64,000 bases of DNA from Acidobacteriota bacterium (GCA_019639235.1 JAHBSG010000005.1:62001-126000), one strand, 5' to 3'. Numbered from the stretch's first letter, positions 26,245-36,172 are shown. A program made the numbers and translations. The notes: generated by a model not told the origin, from the letters alone.

Positions 26245-28029
26245 CTATTTCATCCCGCGGGTCATAACCTCTTCCGGATCCTCCGTCGCCTTTGTGCCGA
26301 GAATATTCCGCAGGATCATCATCCGGGCGAGCACCCGCGTTTCCGGCCGGTCGAATTTATCGGCCGCCGCTTTTGTCCGCGCAAGGTCGGCATCAACCAG
26401 CAGCCCGATAGTTGCTTCGGCGACGTTAAGTTCGCTTGAAAGCCCGCGGATCATCCCGCCGCCAAACGATCCAAGCTGGATCTCGCCATCGACGATCATC
26501 TGCTCAGTCACATCTATGAATTCGCCGACGCGGACGAACGCAGCGATCACTTCATTGGCTCGATAGATCGTGTCATCGAGCATCATGAATGCTCGGTCGG
26601 GCTCGGCCGCGGCATAGCCTGAGATCACGCTCCAGGTCGCGATGAAGTCCTGATAATTTCGCGGGTCGGGCCGGATGAACGATTCGGCCTCGCGCATGAT
26701 CTCTCCGGCAAGCTCAGCGTCGCCGGCCTGCTTGACCGAGGCGGCAAGGGCGCTCAGGGCCATGATCTTTTTATCGCGGCCCGGCGTTTTCATTATTATT
26801 TCACGGGCACGGGCCACGATGCGGTCGCGCTCCTCTTTAGGCAATTCTTTCTTGCCCAGGCCGCCGATGTCTTCCATCAGCTTTCGCTCGGCTTCCTCGC
26901 GGGCCTCGCGTTCACGCTCGGCAGCCACGATCTCTTCGGAGCTATTCACCTGGTCAACAATTGTCATAGTGTTTGCCGCGTTTGCCATCGCGTTTGAAGC
27001 ACCATAAACGCCTACTCCGGTTCCGGTCCCGGTTTGGGCACGCCCAGCCGGCCCCATTTTGTATTTTGCCCTGACCTGTGCGGCACGAGACGGTGCGTAT
27101 TTATCGACAGCCGAGATATACCCGATGCCATAGTCCACGCCGTTATCGTTCTCAAGCATCGCCCGACCTATCAGGTCCGCGAGTTCGCGCAGTTCCTGCT
27201 GTGTGTAAATTGGCTTCCTGGTCGCCCGGTCGTCGCGTTCCGAGGAGATATCCTCGGCCGCTCCGATCAGTGCGGCGGCGACATAGACCTCGAGATCCTT
27301 GGGCCCGTCGTTCTTGAGCTTCGAAAGGAAAATGCCGGCAAGCTCGACGCCCTTGTCCTGATCCTTGTCATAGACCTCGCGCAGAAGCCCGATATGAAGG
27401 TAATTCAACTTGCCCTTGAGCGAGTTCCTTGCGAGTTGGATCGCACGAGCGGCGTCTTTGCGAGCGACCGACGCGAGCAGCTGGACCTCGAAATAGCCGT
27501 CGTTCGTGGTCATTTCAAGGAGCCTCGCGTTCGTGATCCCCGAGATCGAGTCGTAGTAGAAGCTCAAAGCGAGTTCCGGTTCGTGCTCGGCAAGGCTCAT
27601 CGCGATCGCTTGCCGGACGGCCATCGCCGAGCGAAACTTCGTCGCCGCACGCGAGGCATCGCTCGGTTCGGTTAGCATTCCCGGGCCGGGGCCGATGTCG
27701 CGCAGGTCCGCGTCCGCTGCCACCTGGGCCATATTCATCTGCGTATCGACCTGAGCAACGAGGTTCTTGAAGTCGTTAACAACGCTGCCGTACATTGCTC
27801 GCGCCTGGTCGCGGTCGTGCAGCCACATCAGCGAGGCAAGCTCTGCCATAAAGCTGATGCGGTTCTCGGCCGTCCGGAGGTTCGCGACCGCAAATGTGGT
27901 CTCGCGGAGCATCTCAACGGCCTTTGCTCGAAGCTCCTCGGCCTTCTTCTTCTTTTCGTCCTCGGGGTTTTGCGGGAAAACGATCGCGGTGAAAAGCAGC
28001 AGTGTGAAAGCAAGTTTTAACAGCTTCAT
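26245..28029 (-). CDS. exported helical repeat protein, function unknown
   Basis: A 594-residue protein. The start at 28029 has a strong GGAGG 6 bp upstream and is followed by a signal peptide (MKLLKLAFTLLLFTAIVFPQ). The rest is highly helical, with tandem helical hairpins that read like TPR/SEL-like units (for example 85-330 and 440-560) and a charged KKKKAEELRAKA coiled stretch after the signal. There is a Gly/Thr-rich linker near 330-350. I see no catalytic motif. Similar exported helical proteins are frequent in Acidobacteriota. It is convergent with def (7 bp apart) and divergent from pabA. Confidence 0.72.
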   Translation of the reverse strand: MKLLKLAFTLLLFTAIVFPQNPEDEKKKKAEELRAKAVEMLRETTFAVANLRTAENRISFMAELASLMWLHDRDQARAMYGSVVNDFKNLVAQVDTQMNMAQVAADADLRDIGPGPGMLTEPSDASRAATKFRSAMAVRQAIAMSLAEHEPELALSFYYDSISGITNARLLEMTTNDGYFEVQLLASVARKDAARAIQLARNSLKGKLNYLHIGLLREVYDKDQDKGVELAGIFLSKLKNDGPKDLEVYVAAALIGAAEDISSERDDRATRKPIYTQQELRELADLIGRAMLENDNGVDYGIGYISAVDKYAPSRAAQVRAKYKMGPAGRAQTGTGTGVGVYGASNAMANAANTMTIVDQVNSSEEIVAAEREREAREEAERKLMEDIGGLGKKELPKEERDRIVARAREIIMKTPGRDKKIMALSALAASVKQAGDAELAGEIMREAESFIRPDPRNYQDFIATWSVISGYAAAEPDRAFMMLDDTIYRANEVIAAFVRVGEFIDVTEQMIVDGEIQLGSFGGGMIRGLSSELNVAEATIGLLVDADLARTKAAADKFDRPETRVLARMMILRNILGTKATEDPEEVMTRGMK

Positions 28030-28150
28030 CAAATACCTCCGGCTGAAGTTGCCGACAATAATATATTGAAAGGACGCTCGTGTAAACGGTTTCTTGCCGA
28101 CCCCGGCTTTGAATTTGCCCGCCGCAGGTGCGAAATTAGTCTCTACGGCA

Positions 28151-28717
28151 ATGCTGCTTGTCTTAGACAACTACGATTCCTTTACCTATAACCTCGTCCA
28201 GTACCTCGGCGAAATGGGCGCCGAGATGCGCATTTTCCGCAACGACGAGATAACGGCCGATGCGATCGAAGCCGACCTCAAGCCCGAGCGTATTCTCATC
28301 TCGCCCGGGCCGGGAACGCCGGATGATGCAGGTGTCTCGCTGGAGGTGATCGAGCGTTTCGCCGGCCGGCTGCCGATCCTCGGCGTTTGCCTCGGGCATC
28401 AGGCAATTGGCCAGCACTTCGGCGGACGGGTGATCCGCGCCCCCGAACCGGTCCACGGCAAGCCGGTGACGGTTCACCACGACGGCCGGACGATCTTTGC
28501 CGGCATTCCTGATGGTTTTGCCGCCGGGCGTTATCATTCGCTCGTTGTGGAACGCGATTCGATGCCCGATTGCCTTGAGGTCTCGGCGACCTCGCCCGAC
28601 GGGCTCGTGATGGCGATGCGGCACCGCGAACTGCCGATAGAGGGCGTACAGTTTCACCCGGAATCCATCCTGACGGAGCACGGCAAGACGATGCTCCGCA
28701 ATTTCCTCGAACTTTGA
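28151..28717 (+). CDS. pabA: glutamine amidotransferase of anthranilate/aminodeoxychorismate synthase
   Basis: A 188-residue class I glutamine amidotransferase. The catalytic triad is visible: C80 in [11 protein letters not shown]169 and E171 in FHPES. The N-terminus [17 protein letters not shown] is the PabA/TrpG signature. It supplies ammonia to PabB or TrpE; neither partner nor other trp genes are here, so folate (PabA), tryptophan (TrpG) or dual use cannot be separated. Its stop overlaps the lpxK start (ATGA), an unexpected pairing of folate/tryptophan and lipid A genes. Confidence 0.9.
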   Translation: MLLVLDNYDSFTYNLVQYLGEMGAEMRIFRNDEITADAIEADLKPERILISPGPGTPDDAGVSLEVIERFAGRLPILGVCLGHQAIGQHFGGRVIRAPEPVHGKPVTVHHDGRTIFAGIPDGFAAGRYHSLVVERDSMPDCLEVSATSPDGLVMAMRHRELPIEGVQFHPESILTEHGKTMLRNFLEL

Positions 28718-29760
28718 TGAATGCACTTTCGCCATTCGGTTGGGCGTATGCGGCCGGAGCCGGGCTCCGCAACGCGCTTTACGACCGCGGATGGCTTGAA
28801 GCGCATGAGCTAAGTGCTCCCGCGATCAGCATCGGGAACATCACCGCCGGCGGAACCGGGAAGACGCCGATAGTCGCTCTCGTTGCCGGGATGCTCATCG
28901 AAAACGGCGAGCGTGTATGCATCTTGACCCGTGGCTATGGCCGCCGCGACCCCGCCAAGCGTGTCGTCGTCTCGGACGGCTCTGCGATCCTTGCCGATGC
29001 CGAAACCGGCGGAGACGAACCGATCGAACTCGCCCGTCGTTTGGACGGCAAGGCGGTCATCATCGCCGATCGTGACCGCGTGGCCGCGGCGAAGTTTACG
29101 AGGGAAGAGTTTGGCGTCACCTGCTTTGTCCTCGACGATGGCTTCCAGCATCGCCGTGCCGCCCGCGATCTCGATATTGTTTGCATTGATGCGAACGATC
29201 CCTTCGGCGGCGGCGAACTTCTGCCCGCGGGCCGGCTCCGCGAATCGCCCGCAAACCTTCGCCGTGCAGATGCGATTATCATCACCAAGGCCGAAGCCGC
29301 GGCCGACCTCGCCAAACTCGAACAAGAGATCAGACGCTTTGCACCCGAGGCCGCGATCTTCCGTGCCGAAAGCGGCATCTCGGGTTTCATCGAACTCGCG
29401 ACTTTTCTTGCTCACGAACCCGCCGAACCGGAATCAAAACTGCCCGGGCCCGGGTTCCCCTTTTGCGGGCTCGGTAATCCGCAGCACTTCTTCAAAACGC
29501 TCGCGGAAGCAGAAGTCGAGATCGCCGGAACGAAAGCCTTCCGCGACCATCAACGCTACACAGAGGCCGACGCCGAACGGCTTGATCAAGCTGCAAAAGA
29601 CGCTGGGGCAGCGGTATTTGTAACAACCGCCAAGGATGCCGTTAAGCTACAAGGCCTCTCGTTCGGCCTTCCATGCTTCGTCGCACAACTTGCCGTTCGG
29701 GTCATGCCGGCCGATGCTTTTCGTGAACTGATCATTACCGCCGGCCGAAAAAATCATTGA
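28714..29760 (+). CDS. lpxK: tetraacyldisaccharide 4'-kinase
   Basis: A 348-residue kinase that phosphorylates the 4' position of the lipid A precursor at the inner membrane. The Walker A motif GGTGKT is at 46-51 in the family context [14 protein letters not shown]. The conserved DDGFQHRR motif (about 142-149) carries the catalytic Asp. An N-terminal hydrophobic stretch fits peripheral membrane attachment. It shows the organism makes lipid A, hence a Gram-negative envelope. It is translationally coupled to pabA. Confidence 0.94.
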   Translation: MMNALSPFGWAYAAGAGLRNALYDRGWLEAHELSAPAISIGNITAGGTGKTPIVALVAGMLIENGERVCILTRGYGRRDPAKRVVVSDGSAILADAETGGDEPIELARRLDGKAVIIADRDRVAAAKFTREEFGVTCFVLDDGFQHRRAARDLDIVCIDANDPFGGGELLPAGRLRESPANLRRADAIIITKAEAAADLAKLEQEIRRFAPEAAIFRAESGISGFIELATFLAHEPAEPESKLPGPGFPFCGLGNPQHFFKTLAEAEVEIAGTKAFRDHQRYTEADAERLDQAAKDAGAAVFVTTAKDAVKLQGLSFGLPCFVAQLAVRVMPADAFRELIITAGRKNH

Positions 29761-29884
29761 CATCGCGGTCTTACAGTTTTAGGGTTAAAGATGAAGTACA
29801 TTTAATTTTTTTGAGGTGTTGCCCGGCCCGTTGGGTGCGGTCGGTCAGCCTCTTATTGCGAACAACATTTTGGGAGGAAGAACA

Positions 29885-30607
29885 ATGAAACTTAGAAATT
29901 TTGTCTCTGCCGCTGCGGCCCTCGCGGTCGTTCTGGCGTTTGGCGTGGCCGGCGTTAACGGGCAGATGAGCGAAAAGGAAAAGCGGGACCAGGTCAAGAA
30001 GGCCGGCGAGACCGCCAAAAAGGCTAGCAATGTGCTGAATGAGCTTATGCGAATTCCGGCGAATGCGATCCCCGAGAAGCTTCTGCAGAACGCCAAGGCA
30101 ATTGCCGTTTTCCCGGGCGTTAAGAAGCTCGCGTTCGGCATCGGCGGAAGCGGCGGCCAGGGCCTGATCTCGCGTCGGCTCCAGAGCGGCTGGAGCGCTC
30201 CGACCGCGTTCAAGCTCGCCAGCGGAAGCGTCGGCTTCCAGATCGGAGCTTCATCGACCGACTACGTGCTGCTCTTTATGAACGAGGACGGATTGAAGAA
30301 TCTGCTTGAGGACCGCTTTGAACTCGGCGCCGAAGGCTCGATAGCCGCCGGCCCGGTCGGCCGTACCGCCGCGGCGACGACCGATGCGCAGCTTCAGGCA
30401 GAGATCCTTTCTTACTCGCGAAGCAAGGGACTCTTTGCTGGCGTTTCGCTCAAGGGCGGCGTCATCAGCCCGGACAACGACCGGAACATGGCACTTTACG
30501 GCTTCAAGGCCAATGATCTGTTGACGGGAGTCAACAAGGTTGCCATCGCGGACATCCCGCCGGCGACTAAGGTCTTTCAGGAAACCGTTACCCGCCACGC
30601 AAAGTAG
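29885..30607 (+). CDS. exported SYLF (Ysc84-type) lipid-binding domain protein
   Basis: A 240-residue protein. The start at 29885 has GGGAGGAA 7-14 bp upstream and a signal peptide (to about VNGQ, residue 27). The rest is the SYLF/DUF500 domain: a helical segment KKASNVLNELMRIPANAIPEKLL, then GGSGGQGLISRR, the FMNEDGL motif and the typical Gly-rich end (SKGLFAGVSLKGG). Bacterial SYLF proteins bind phospholipid; the physiological role is not settled. It is monocistronic, with a terminator 21 bp after its stop. Confidence 0.88.
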   Translation: MKLRNFVSAAAALAVVLAFGVAGVNGQMSEKEKRDQVKKAGETAKKASNVLNELMRIPANAIPEKLLQNAKAIAVFPGVKKLAFGIGGSGGQGLISRRLQSGWSAPTAFKLASGSVGFQIGASSTDYVLLFMNEDGLKNLLEDRFELGAEGSIAAGPVGRTAAATTDAQLQAEILSYSRSKGLFAGVSLKGGVISPDNDRNMALYGFKANDLLTGVNKVAIADIPPATKVFQETVTRHAK

Positions 30608-30627
30608 GCCGGCGGTGGATCGCGACC

Positions 30628-30662
30628 GAGGATGTCGGGAAACTTGCTTTCCCGGCATCCTC
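30628..30662 (+). terminator. strong hairpin terminator after the SYLF gene
   Basis: GAGGATG-T-CGGGAAA (30628-30642) pairs with TTTCCCG-G-CATCCTC (30648-30662) over a 5-nt loop, a 14-bp stem with one mismatch. A short TTGCCATTTC follows, so the U tract is weak, but the stem is long and placed 20 bp after the stop. Confidence 0.7.
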
Positions 30663-30714
30663 TTGCCATTTCAGCCTTGCCCGCCGCTGAAATCTCGGTT
30701 TATCTTATTCACAT

Positions 30715-32031
30715 ATGAGACTAGCCTCAGCCCTCGCTCTCACCGCTGTCCTATTTGTAATGAACGCAATGCCGCAAACGCCCGCCGAACTCGCTGAACT
30801 TTGGGAACGCGAGCACGTCGTTAAGAAGCCCGCATCAAGCCTCCGCGTTAAGGACGTGATCGAACAGGCCGAGGCTCTTCGCAAGCTCGGCATTCGCGTT
30901 AACGAGGTCGGCCGGAGCGTCGCTGATCGACCGATCTTTCAGGCGGAATGGGGCCGCGGGCCGCTCAAGGTCTTTATGTGGTCGCAGATGCACGGCGATG
31001 AGCCGACAGCAACGCCCGTGCTCTTCGATATGCTCACCATATTCCACAACAACCGCGACAAGGAATGGGTCAAGCAGATCGAGGAAAAGATCACGCTCCG
31101 CGTCGTCCCGATGCTCAACCCCGACGGCGCCGAGCTCTTTATCCGGCGAAACCTGCAGGGCATTGATATCAACCGCGACGCCGTGGACCTAAAGACGCCC
31201 GAGGGCCGCTTGCTCAAGTCGCTTCGCGACGCATGGCAGCCCGAGATCGGCTTTAACCTCCACAATCAAAATTATTTGACCACCGTCGGCCAAACGGACA
31301 AGCAGGCCGCCATTTCGTTCCTCGTCGTTTTTGGTGACGAGGCGAAAACTCTGACGCCCGGCCACGAGCGCAATATGCGGCTCGTTGCGGCAATGTATCA
31401 AGCGCTCAATCAGTTCATCCCCGGCAATATCGGCCGCTATGGCGATGAATGGACGCCGACGGCCTTTGGCGACAACTTTTCCGCCTGGGGAACGCCGACC
31501 ATTCTGATCGAGACCGGCGGGCTTCACGGCCGGGATGAGTTCTATCTTGCAAAGATGAACTTCGTTGCCTTTGTTACGGCGCTTCGTGCACTTGCCGATG
31601 GCGGCGAGGCGAGGTTCAGCCCAACGACCTATGAGGTGATCCCGCGCAATAGCTCGCGGCGGATCTTTTACTTCATCTTTAGGGGTGCGACCCTTATCGA
31701 ACGCGGGCAGCCGGACGCAGGCAAGCCGGCAGACATCGGCGTCAATATCGAACGCCGCCGTGCGGGCCTCTCGACGCCGGGCTTTGTTCGCTCCGTTGGC
31801 GACCTGAAGAGCACGGCAGGGCTTGAGGAGTTCGACGTCTCGGGCTATAACGTCATCGGCCGCTTTAACCCGGTCCGGAGCGGTGCCTTCGCCGACCTGC
31901 TTTTCTATAAGAAAGGCCGGCAGGTAAACTGGTCGAGTGCCGAGCTTGAGACCGAGTTTCCGCCGGACGCGATCTTCTCGCTCGGCAAATGGCTCAAGGG
32001 CGGCGAGGACATTCCGCGGATAAAACGCTAG
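30715..32031 (+). CDS. exported M14-family zinc carboxypeptidase
   Basis: A 438-residue protein with a short signal peptide (1-20). The zinc ligands of the M14 fold are visible: HGDE (about 94-97) gives the HxxE pair, FNLHNQ (about 182-187) the second His. The candidate general base is E in ILIETGG (near 262). The motif LNPDGAELFIRRNLQGIDINRD is typical of M14 peptidases. It probably trims peptides in the periplasm. The C-terminal 150 residues are a beta-rich extension. recN follows 17 bp later, probably with its own start signals. Confidence 0.87.
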   Translation: MRLASALALTAVLFVMNAMPQTPAELAELWEREHVVKKPASSLRVKDVIEQAEALRKLGIRVNEVGRSVADRPIFQAEWGRGPLKVFMWSQMHGDEPTATPVLFDMLTIFHNNRDKEWVKQIEEKITLRVVPMLNPDGAELFIRRNLQGIDINRDAVDLKTPEGRLLKSLRDAWQPEIGFNLHNQNYLTTVGQTDKQAAISFLVVFGDEAKTLTPGHERNMRLVAAMYQALNQFIPGNIGRYGDEWTPTAFGDNFSAWGTPTILIETGGLHGRDEFYLAKMNFVAFVTALRALADGGEARFSPTTYEVIPRNSSRRIFYFIFRGATLIERGQPDAGKPADIGVNIERRRAGLSTPGFVRSVGDLKSTAGLEEFDVSGYNVIGRFNPVRSGAFADLLFYKKGRQVNWSSAELETEFPPDAIFSLGKWLKGGEDIPRIKR

Positions 32032-32048
32032 CACGCCCGAGCGGCATT

Positions 32049-33722
32049 ATGCTGACCGTTCTTAAGATAAAGAACATCGCCCTCATCGATGAACTCGAAG
32101 CCGAATTCGGCCGCGGGCTCAATCTGCTGACGGGCGAGACCGGTTCGGGCAAATCCATCATAGTTGACAGCCTCGGAGCCCTGACCGGCGACCGCGTTTC
32201 CGCCGACCTGATCCGCGACGGCGAAGAGGCGGCACGGATCGAAGGCATTTTTTTCCTGCCTGCGAGTTCCGCGTTGCTCACTTTGCTTGACGAAAGCGGC
32301 ATCGACCACGAGGCCGAAGGCGAGGTCGAGCTGATCGTCCGCCGCGACCTCAGCCGCAGCGGAAAGAACCGCATTTATGTGAACGGCCAGCTTGTGACGG
32401 CCGCGTTTCTCAAACGGCTCGGGCCGGAGCTCGTCGCCATCCACGGCCAGGGCGAGCAAAGCACGCTCTTTGACCCGGCGACGCATCTTGCCCTGCTAGA
32501 TGATTTTGCCGATACGGCCGAGCTTTCGATGGAGACCGGATATCGGTTTGCCGAGCTCGAACGGGTCCGCGGCGAGCTACGAGCATTGAAGCGCGACGAG
32601 GCCGAAAAGCTCCAGCTTCTCGATATTCTTCGCTTTCAGGTCGATGAGCTGAAACAGGGAAGCCTCTCGCCCGGCGAGGCTGAAGAACTTGAGGACGAAA
32701 AGCGGCGTGCGGCAAATATCGAGAAGCTTTCTTTGCTCAGCGATGAGGCCTTCGGACTGCTTTACGAGGACGAGCATTCGGCACTCTCATCGCTCGGGCA
32801 GGCGATCCGCCGCATCGAGGAACTCGCCGGCTACGATCGCCGCTTTGCCGATTACATCGAGGGCCTGCAAAGTGCCGAGGCCGTGGTCGAAGACCTCGGG
32901 GCGACGCTTCGCGATTTCCGCGGCGGGCTTGAGCACTCGCCCGAGCGGCTTGAGGAGATCGAAAACCGGCTGGCCGAGATAACGCGGCTCTCGCGTAAAT
33001 ATGGCGGCACGGTCGAAGCCGCACTCGAGCATCAGGCCGATGCCGAAAAGCGGCTCGCGAATATCGAATTTGCCGAGCTTCGCGAGAAAGAGCTTGCATC
33101 GGAACTCGCTGCCGCCGAGGCTTCGTATCTTGAGGCTGCCACGCGGCTGAGCGAAAAACGGCGAGCCGCCGCGAAGCGGTTCGATAAGCAGGTCGAGGCG
33201 TCGCTCAAGGACGTGGCTTTCGATAAGGCGAAGTTCGAAACGCGGATCGAAAGCCTGCCCGCGGAGCCTGCGGCCGACGGCATCGACCGCGTCGAATTTT
33301 TCTTTTCGGCAAATCCCGGCGAAGCGGTGAAGCCGCTGGCTAGGGTCGCCTCGGGCGGCGAGGCCTCACGGCTGATGCTTGTGCTCAAAACCGCTTCGCG
33401 GCCGCGGAGTTCGGCAACCGCGACAGTGTTTGACGAGATAGATGCCGGCATCGGCGGGCGTGTCGCGGAAGCCGTTGGGGCAAAGCTCCGGGCGCTTGCC
33501 GAGTCGCAGCAGGTGCTCTGCGTGACGCATCAGGCACAGGTTGCCTCAAAGGCCGACCGGCATTTTGTCGTTGAGAAATCCGCCGCGAAGGGCCGAACGC
33601 TGATCGCGCTCCGCGAGCTTTCCGCCGCCGAGCGCATCGAAGAGATCGCCCGGATGCTCGCCGGCGAAAAGATAACCGACGCCGCCCGCGAGAATGCCCG
33701 CGAAATGCTCGCCGCGGCGTAA
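32049..33722 (+). CDS. recN: DNA repair protein RecN
   Basis: A 557-residue SMC-like ATPase. Walker A GETGSGKS is at 29-36; the central part (about 165-365) is coiled coil; the C-terminal ATPase half contains RVASGGEASRLMLVLK (signature) and TVFDEIDAGIGG (Walker B and D-loop). RecN acts early in double-strand break repair. The ATG at 32049 was chosen because the conserved MLTVLKIKNIALIDELE begins there. The length is normal. Confidence 0.96.
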   Translation: MLTVLKIKNIALIDELEAEFGRGLNLLTGETGSGKSIIVDSLGALTGDRVSADLIRDGEEAARIEGIFFLPASSALLTLLDESGIDHEAEGEVELIVRRDLSRSGKNRIYVNGQLVTAAFLKRLGPELVAIHGQGEQSTLFDPATHLALLDDFADTAELSMETGYRFAELERVRGELRALKRDEAEKLQLLDILRFQVDELKQGSLSPGEAEELEDEKRRAANIEKLSLLSDEAFGLLYEDEHSALSSLGQAIRRIEELAGYDRRFADYIEGLQSAEAVVEDLGATLRDFRGGLEHSPERLEEIENRLAEITRLSRKYGGTVEAALEHQADAEKRLANIEFAELREKELASELAAAEASYLEAATRLSEKRRAAAKRFDKQVEASLKDVAFDKAKFETRIESLPAEPAADGIDRVEFFFSANPGEAVKPLARVASGGEASRLMLVLKTASRPRSSATATVFDEIDAGIGGRVAEAVGAKLRALAESQQVLCVTHQAQVASKADRHFVVEKSAAKGRTLIALRELSAAERIEEIARMLAGEKITDAARENAREMLAAA

Positions 33723-33732
33723 GATTTTTTCA

Positions 33733-33862
33733 ACGCAGAGACGCAAAGACGCGGAGAGATTTTCGTAAAGTTGGTGTATTGCATTTGGGCGTCCGAGATG
33801 CCGCAAGGATGTCTACTGAAATAGGTTCTCTGATTCTCTGCGTCTCCGCGGCTTGGCGGTTC
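33733..33862. repeat. MITE-like inverted repeat between recN and asparaginase
   Basis: The left end (AACGCAGAGACGCAAAGACG at 33733-33752, then CGGAGAGA) and the right end (TCTCTGCGTCTCCGCGGC, about 33835-33852) are imperfect inverted copies of one GC-rich motif made of 8-9 bp sub-units (CGCAGAGA, CGCAAAGA). The 130-bp element fills the whole intergenic space up to 8 bp before the asparaginase ATG. A related degenerate motif is at about 51841-51875. No coding potential. Confidence 0.6.
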
Positions 33863-33870
33863 AAACATTT

Positions 33871-34887
33871 ATGGCTTCAAAGGTCCTGGCAAAGGTTTAT
33901 CGCGGCGATGTGGTGGAATCGGTCCACCGCGGCCACTACGTGATCATCGATGGCGAAGGCCGCGAGGTCGCCTCAGAAGGCAGCCCGAAAACGGTAACCT
34001 TCATCCGCTCGGCGGCAAAGCCTTTTCAGGTGCTGCCGTGCCTTACAAGCGGCGCCGCCGATGCCGTCGGATTTTCCGAAGAGGAGATCGCACTCGCCTG
34101 CGCTTCGCACTCCGGCGAGGCTCGCCACGTCCGCATTGCACAGTTGATGCTCGAGCGGATCGGCCTTTCGGAGATTCATCTTCGCTGCGGAACGCACCTG
34201 CCCTTTTACGACAAAGAGGCCGAGCGAATGCAGCGGGCCGGCGAATTCCCTACGCAGCTTCACAATAATTGCTCCGGCAAACATGCCGCGATGCTCGCCC
34301 TTGCCAAGCACATCGGCGCCGATATCACGAGCTACGACGCCGCGGAGAATCCGGTCCAAAAGGAGATATTGAACGCCGTTGCGGCCATCACCGAACTCCC
34401 GCCCGCGAAGATCAAGACCGCCATCGATGGCTGCGCCGCACCGAACTTTGCACTGCCGCTCGTCGCAATGGCACGCGGCTTTATGAACCTCATCAAGCCA
34501 CCCGAGCATTTTTCCCGCGAACTCAAATCTGCCTGCGAAAGGGTCGTCTCAGCGATGGTCAAGAACCCGGAACTTATCGGCGGGACCGAACGGCTCGACA
34601 CGCTGCTGATGCAGGCCGCCGAAGGCCGCATCATCTCAAAGGTCGGCGCCGAGGGCGTCTGGCTCTGCGGCGTCCTGCCAAGCGAAAAATACCCGAGCGG
34701 CCTCGCCATCGCGCTCAAGGTCGAGGACGGCGACGACCGCCGTGCCCGCCCGGTCGCCTCCGCCGCCATTCTCAAACGCCTCGGCGTTGTTTCTGAAGAC
34801 GCCCTCCCCGACCTCTCCCCAATGCCGATCAGGAACCGGCGAGGTGATATTGTCGGTTCAGTAAAAGCTATGGAGTTCGACATATGA
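33871..34887 (+). CDS. L-asparaginase (Rhizobium etli type II family)
   Basis: A 338-residue protein of the thermolabile asparaginase family (unrelated to the AnsA/AnsB fold). Recognisable blocks are FIRSAAKPFQVLPC (about 44-57), ALACASHSGE (about 74-83), HNNCSGKHAAML (about 131-142) and DGCAAPNFALPL. It hydrolyses asparagine to aspartate and ammonia in the cytoplasm; no signal peptide. The ATG at 33871 is the first good start; a leading TTG at 33853 lies in the repeat. No clear ribosome binding site is visible. It overlaps the next gene by 4 bp (ATGA). Confidence 0.9.
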   Translation: MASKVLAKVYRGDVVESVHRGHYVIIDGEGREVASEGSPKTVTFIRSAAKPFQVLPCLTSGAADAVGFSEEEIALACASHSGEARHVRIAQLMLERIGLSEIHLRCGTHLPFYDKEAERMQRAGEFPTQLHNNCSGKHAAMLALAKHIGADITSYDAAENPVQKEILNAVAAITELPPAKIKTAIDGCAAPNFALPLVAMARGFMNLIKPPEHFSRELKSACERVVSAMVKNPELIGGTERLDTLLMQAAEGRIISKVGAEGVWLCGVLPSEKYPSGLAIALKVEDGDDRRARPVASAAILKRLGVVSEDALPDLSPMPIRNRRGDIVGSVKAMEFDI

Positions 34888-35768
34888 AAAGAATCGTGTT
34901 CACCATCATTTTGACATTTGTCCTGTCGGCCATATCGCTCGCTCAACATGTTGCTAGCGATTCGGTTCGCCTTACGTCGATCGGTTCTCCTTGGTGGCTT
35001 GTGATCGACGCTCCAGGGCTGGAGGTGAAATCTGTGGGAACCAAGGCAGATGGCTCATATTTTCTCCTGTATCCGACCAAAGATGAACTAAACGTCTCGT
35101 TGTGGATAGAACCTGCTGCAAAGTGCAAGACCAGCGTCGAATGCCGCGATTTTGTTTTGAGTTCCGGCAATCCAAGATGGGGAGCTTATGAAAAACTTAA
35201 CAAGGCAAGCTTCGGCAAGTTCGATTATTTCGAGTTTTATCGTCCAGAGGTTCAGGAAATGCCGGTTCAGATGCAGGATATGTATGCACAGTATGTTGAC
35301 GCCGGATACTGGCTTGATGTTCATATTTCAAAGGCTCTGTACAAACCTGAGCATAAGGTCCTTTTCGAAAAACTGCTGAATTCGATGAAGTTTGTTGCGA
35401 AAGAGACAAAGTCATCTGTGCCTCAAGAGGTCGCAGGTATTGTAAGCGTCGGGCAGAGTTGGTTAACTAAGTGGGATCAGCAGAAATGCAGTGAAAGTTA
35501 TAGTGATCTAACGTCAATTTCCCGCGAAGCGATCAAAGAAGGTCTTTGGCTGGAATATTGCAGATCAGCGCATCTTGGCCTTGGAAAACTCAAGTCCCGC
35601 GAGCTTATCGCGATTACAACAACCAGTTCGCTGCCGCCAAAACCAGACCGGTCCGGAGCGGTTTTGCGTTTTCAAAGTTCATTCGAAAAGGGCGACACCA
35701 TCGAATTCATCAGCCTTACGTCTGAAAAGGACGGCAGCTGGACCGTGTCAAATTACGTCACGCAGTGA
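34884..35768 (+). CDS. exported protein with C-terminal DUF4019 domain
   Basis: A 294-residue protein with a signal peptide (MKRIVFTIILTFVLSAISLAQ). Residues 25-165 form a beta-rich domain with DAPGLEV and a central Cys pair (C-x5-C near 72-78). Residues about 185-294 match DUF4019: WLTKWDQQKCSESYSDL, then SREAIKEGLWLEY and a C-terminal beta region ending DGSWTVSNY. The function is unknown. GC content is lower than its neighbours, and it marks the left side of the accessory islet. Its start overlaps the asparaginase stop. Confidence 0.68.
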   Translation: MKRIVFTIILTFVLSAISLAQHVASDSVRLTSIGSPWWLVIDAPGLEVKSVGTKADGSYFLLYPTKDELNVSLWIEPAAKCKTSVECRDFVLSSGNPRWGAYEKLNKASFGKFDYFEFYRPEVQEMPVQMQDMYAQYVDAGYWLDVHISKALYKPEHKVLFEKLLNSMKFVAKETKSSVPQEVAGIVSVGQSWLTKWDQQKCSESYSDLTSISREAIKEGLWLEYCRSAHLGLGKLKSRELIAITTTSSLPPKPDRSGAVLRFQSSFEKGDTIEFISLTSEKDGSWTVSNYVTQ

Positions 35769-35789
35769 GCACCGAATTTGGGAGTCGAA

Positions 35790-35817
35790 GGTGAGCAGCC
35801 GAGCGGAGGCTCTCACC
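35790..35817 (+). terminator. hairpin after the DUF4019 gene
   Basis: GGTGAG-C-AGCC (35790-35800) pairs with GGCT-CTCACC (35808-35817). It lies 21 bp after the stop. No U tract follows, so it may be an RNA-end stabiliser or a weak terminator. Confidence 0.4.
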
Positions 35818-35868
35818 ACATTCTAGACCCCGAATAGTCCTATAGATTTTCGTGTTGCTACGTTGTCA

Positions 35869-36108
35869 ATGAAAAGACGGACAAAACACAAAATTCTCGG
35901 TACACTTTGTGTCTGGCTCGTGTTAATAGTTGCCGGTACACTAGGGTACCTTCCTTTTTTCTTTTTCGACACTGAATTGGGGCGTAGCCACTCGATATTT
36001 GCTCCCATAGCGGCGCTTCTTGATCTAGGCTTCTACGCAGTTTCCTCCCTCGTCATTGTTGCAATGATCGTCGATATATACGATCAATACAAGGCGAAGT
36101 CGAATTGA
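35869..36108 (+). CDS. small two-helix membrane protein
   Basis: A 79-residue protein with a basic start (MKRRTKHK), two hydrophobic segments (about 10-32 and 43-66) separated by FFDTELGRSH, and a charged tail (DIYDQYKAKSN). I do not recognise a family. The codon use is AT-richer than the surroundings. It stands alone between the DUF4019 gene and gene debris; a GTG/TTG two codons upstream is an alternative start. Confidence 0.5.
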   Translation: MKRRTKHKILGTLCVWLVLIVAGTLGYLPFFFFDTELGRSHSIFAPIAALLDLGFYAVSSLVIVAMIVDIYDQYKAKSN

Positions 36109-36172
36109 TTTACGGAGTAATTTAAATCCGGAGAGTGATGGCAAAGCTGATGCTCTCTGATGCTAAGCTAGG

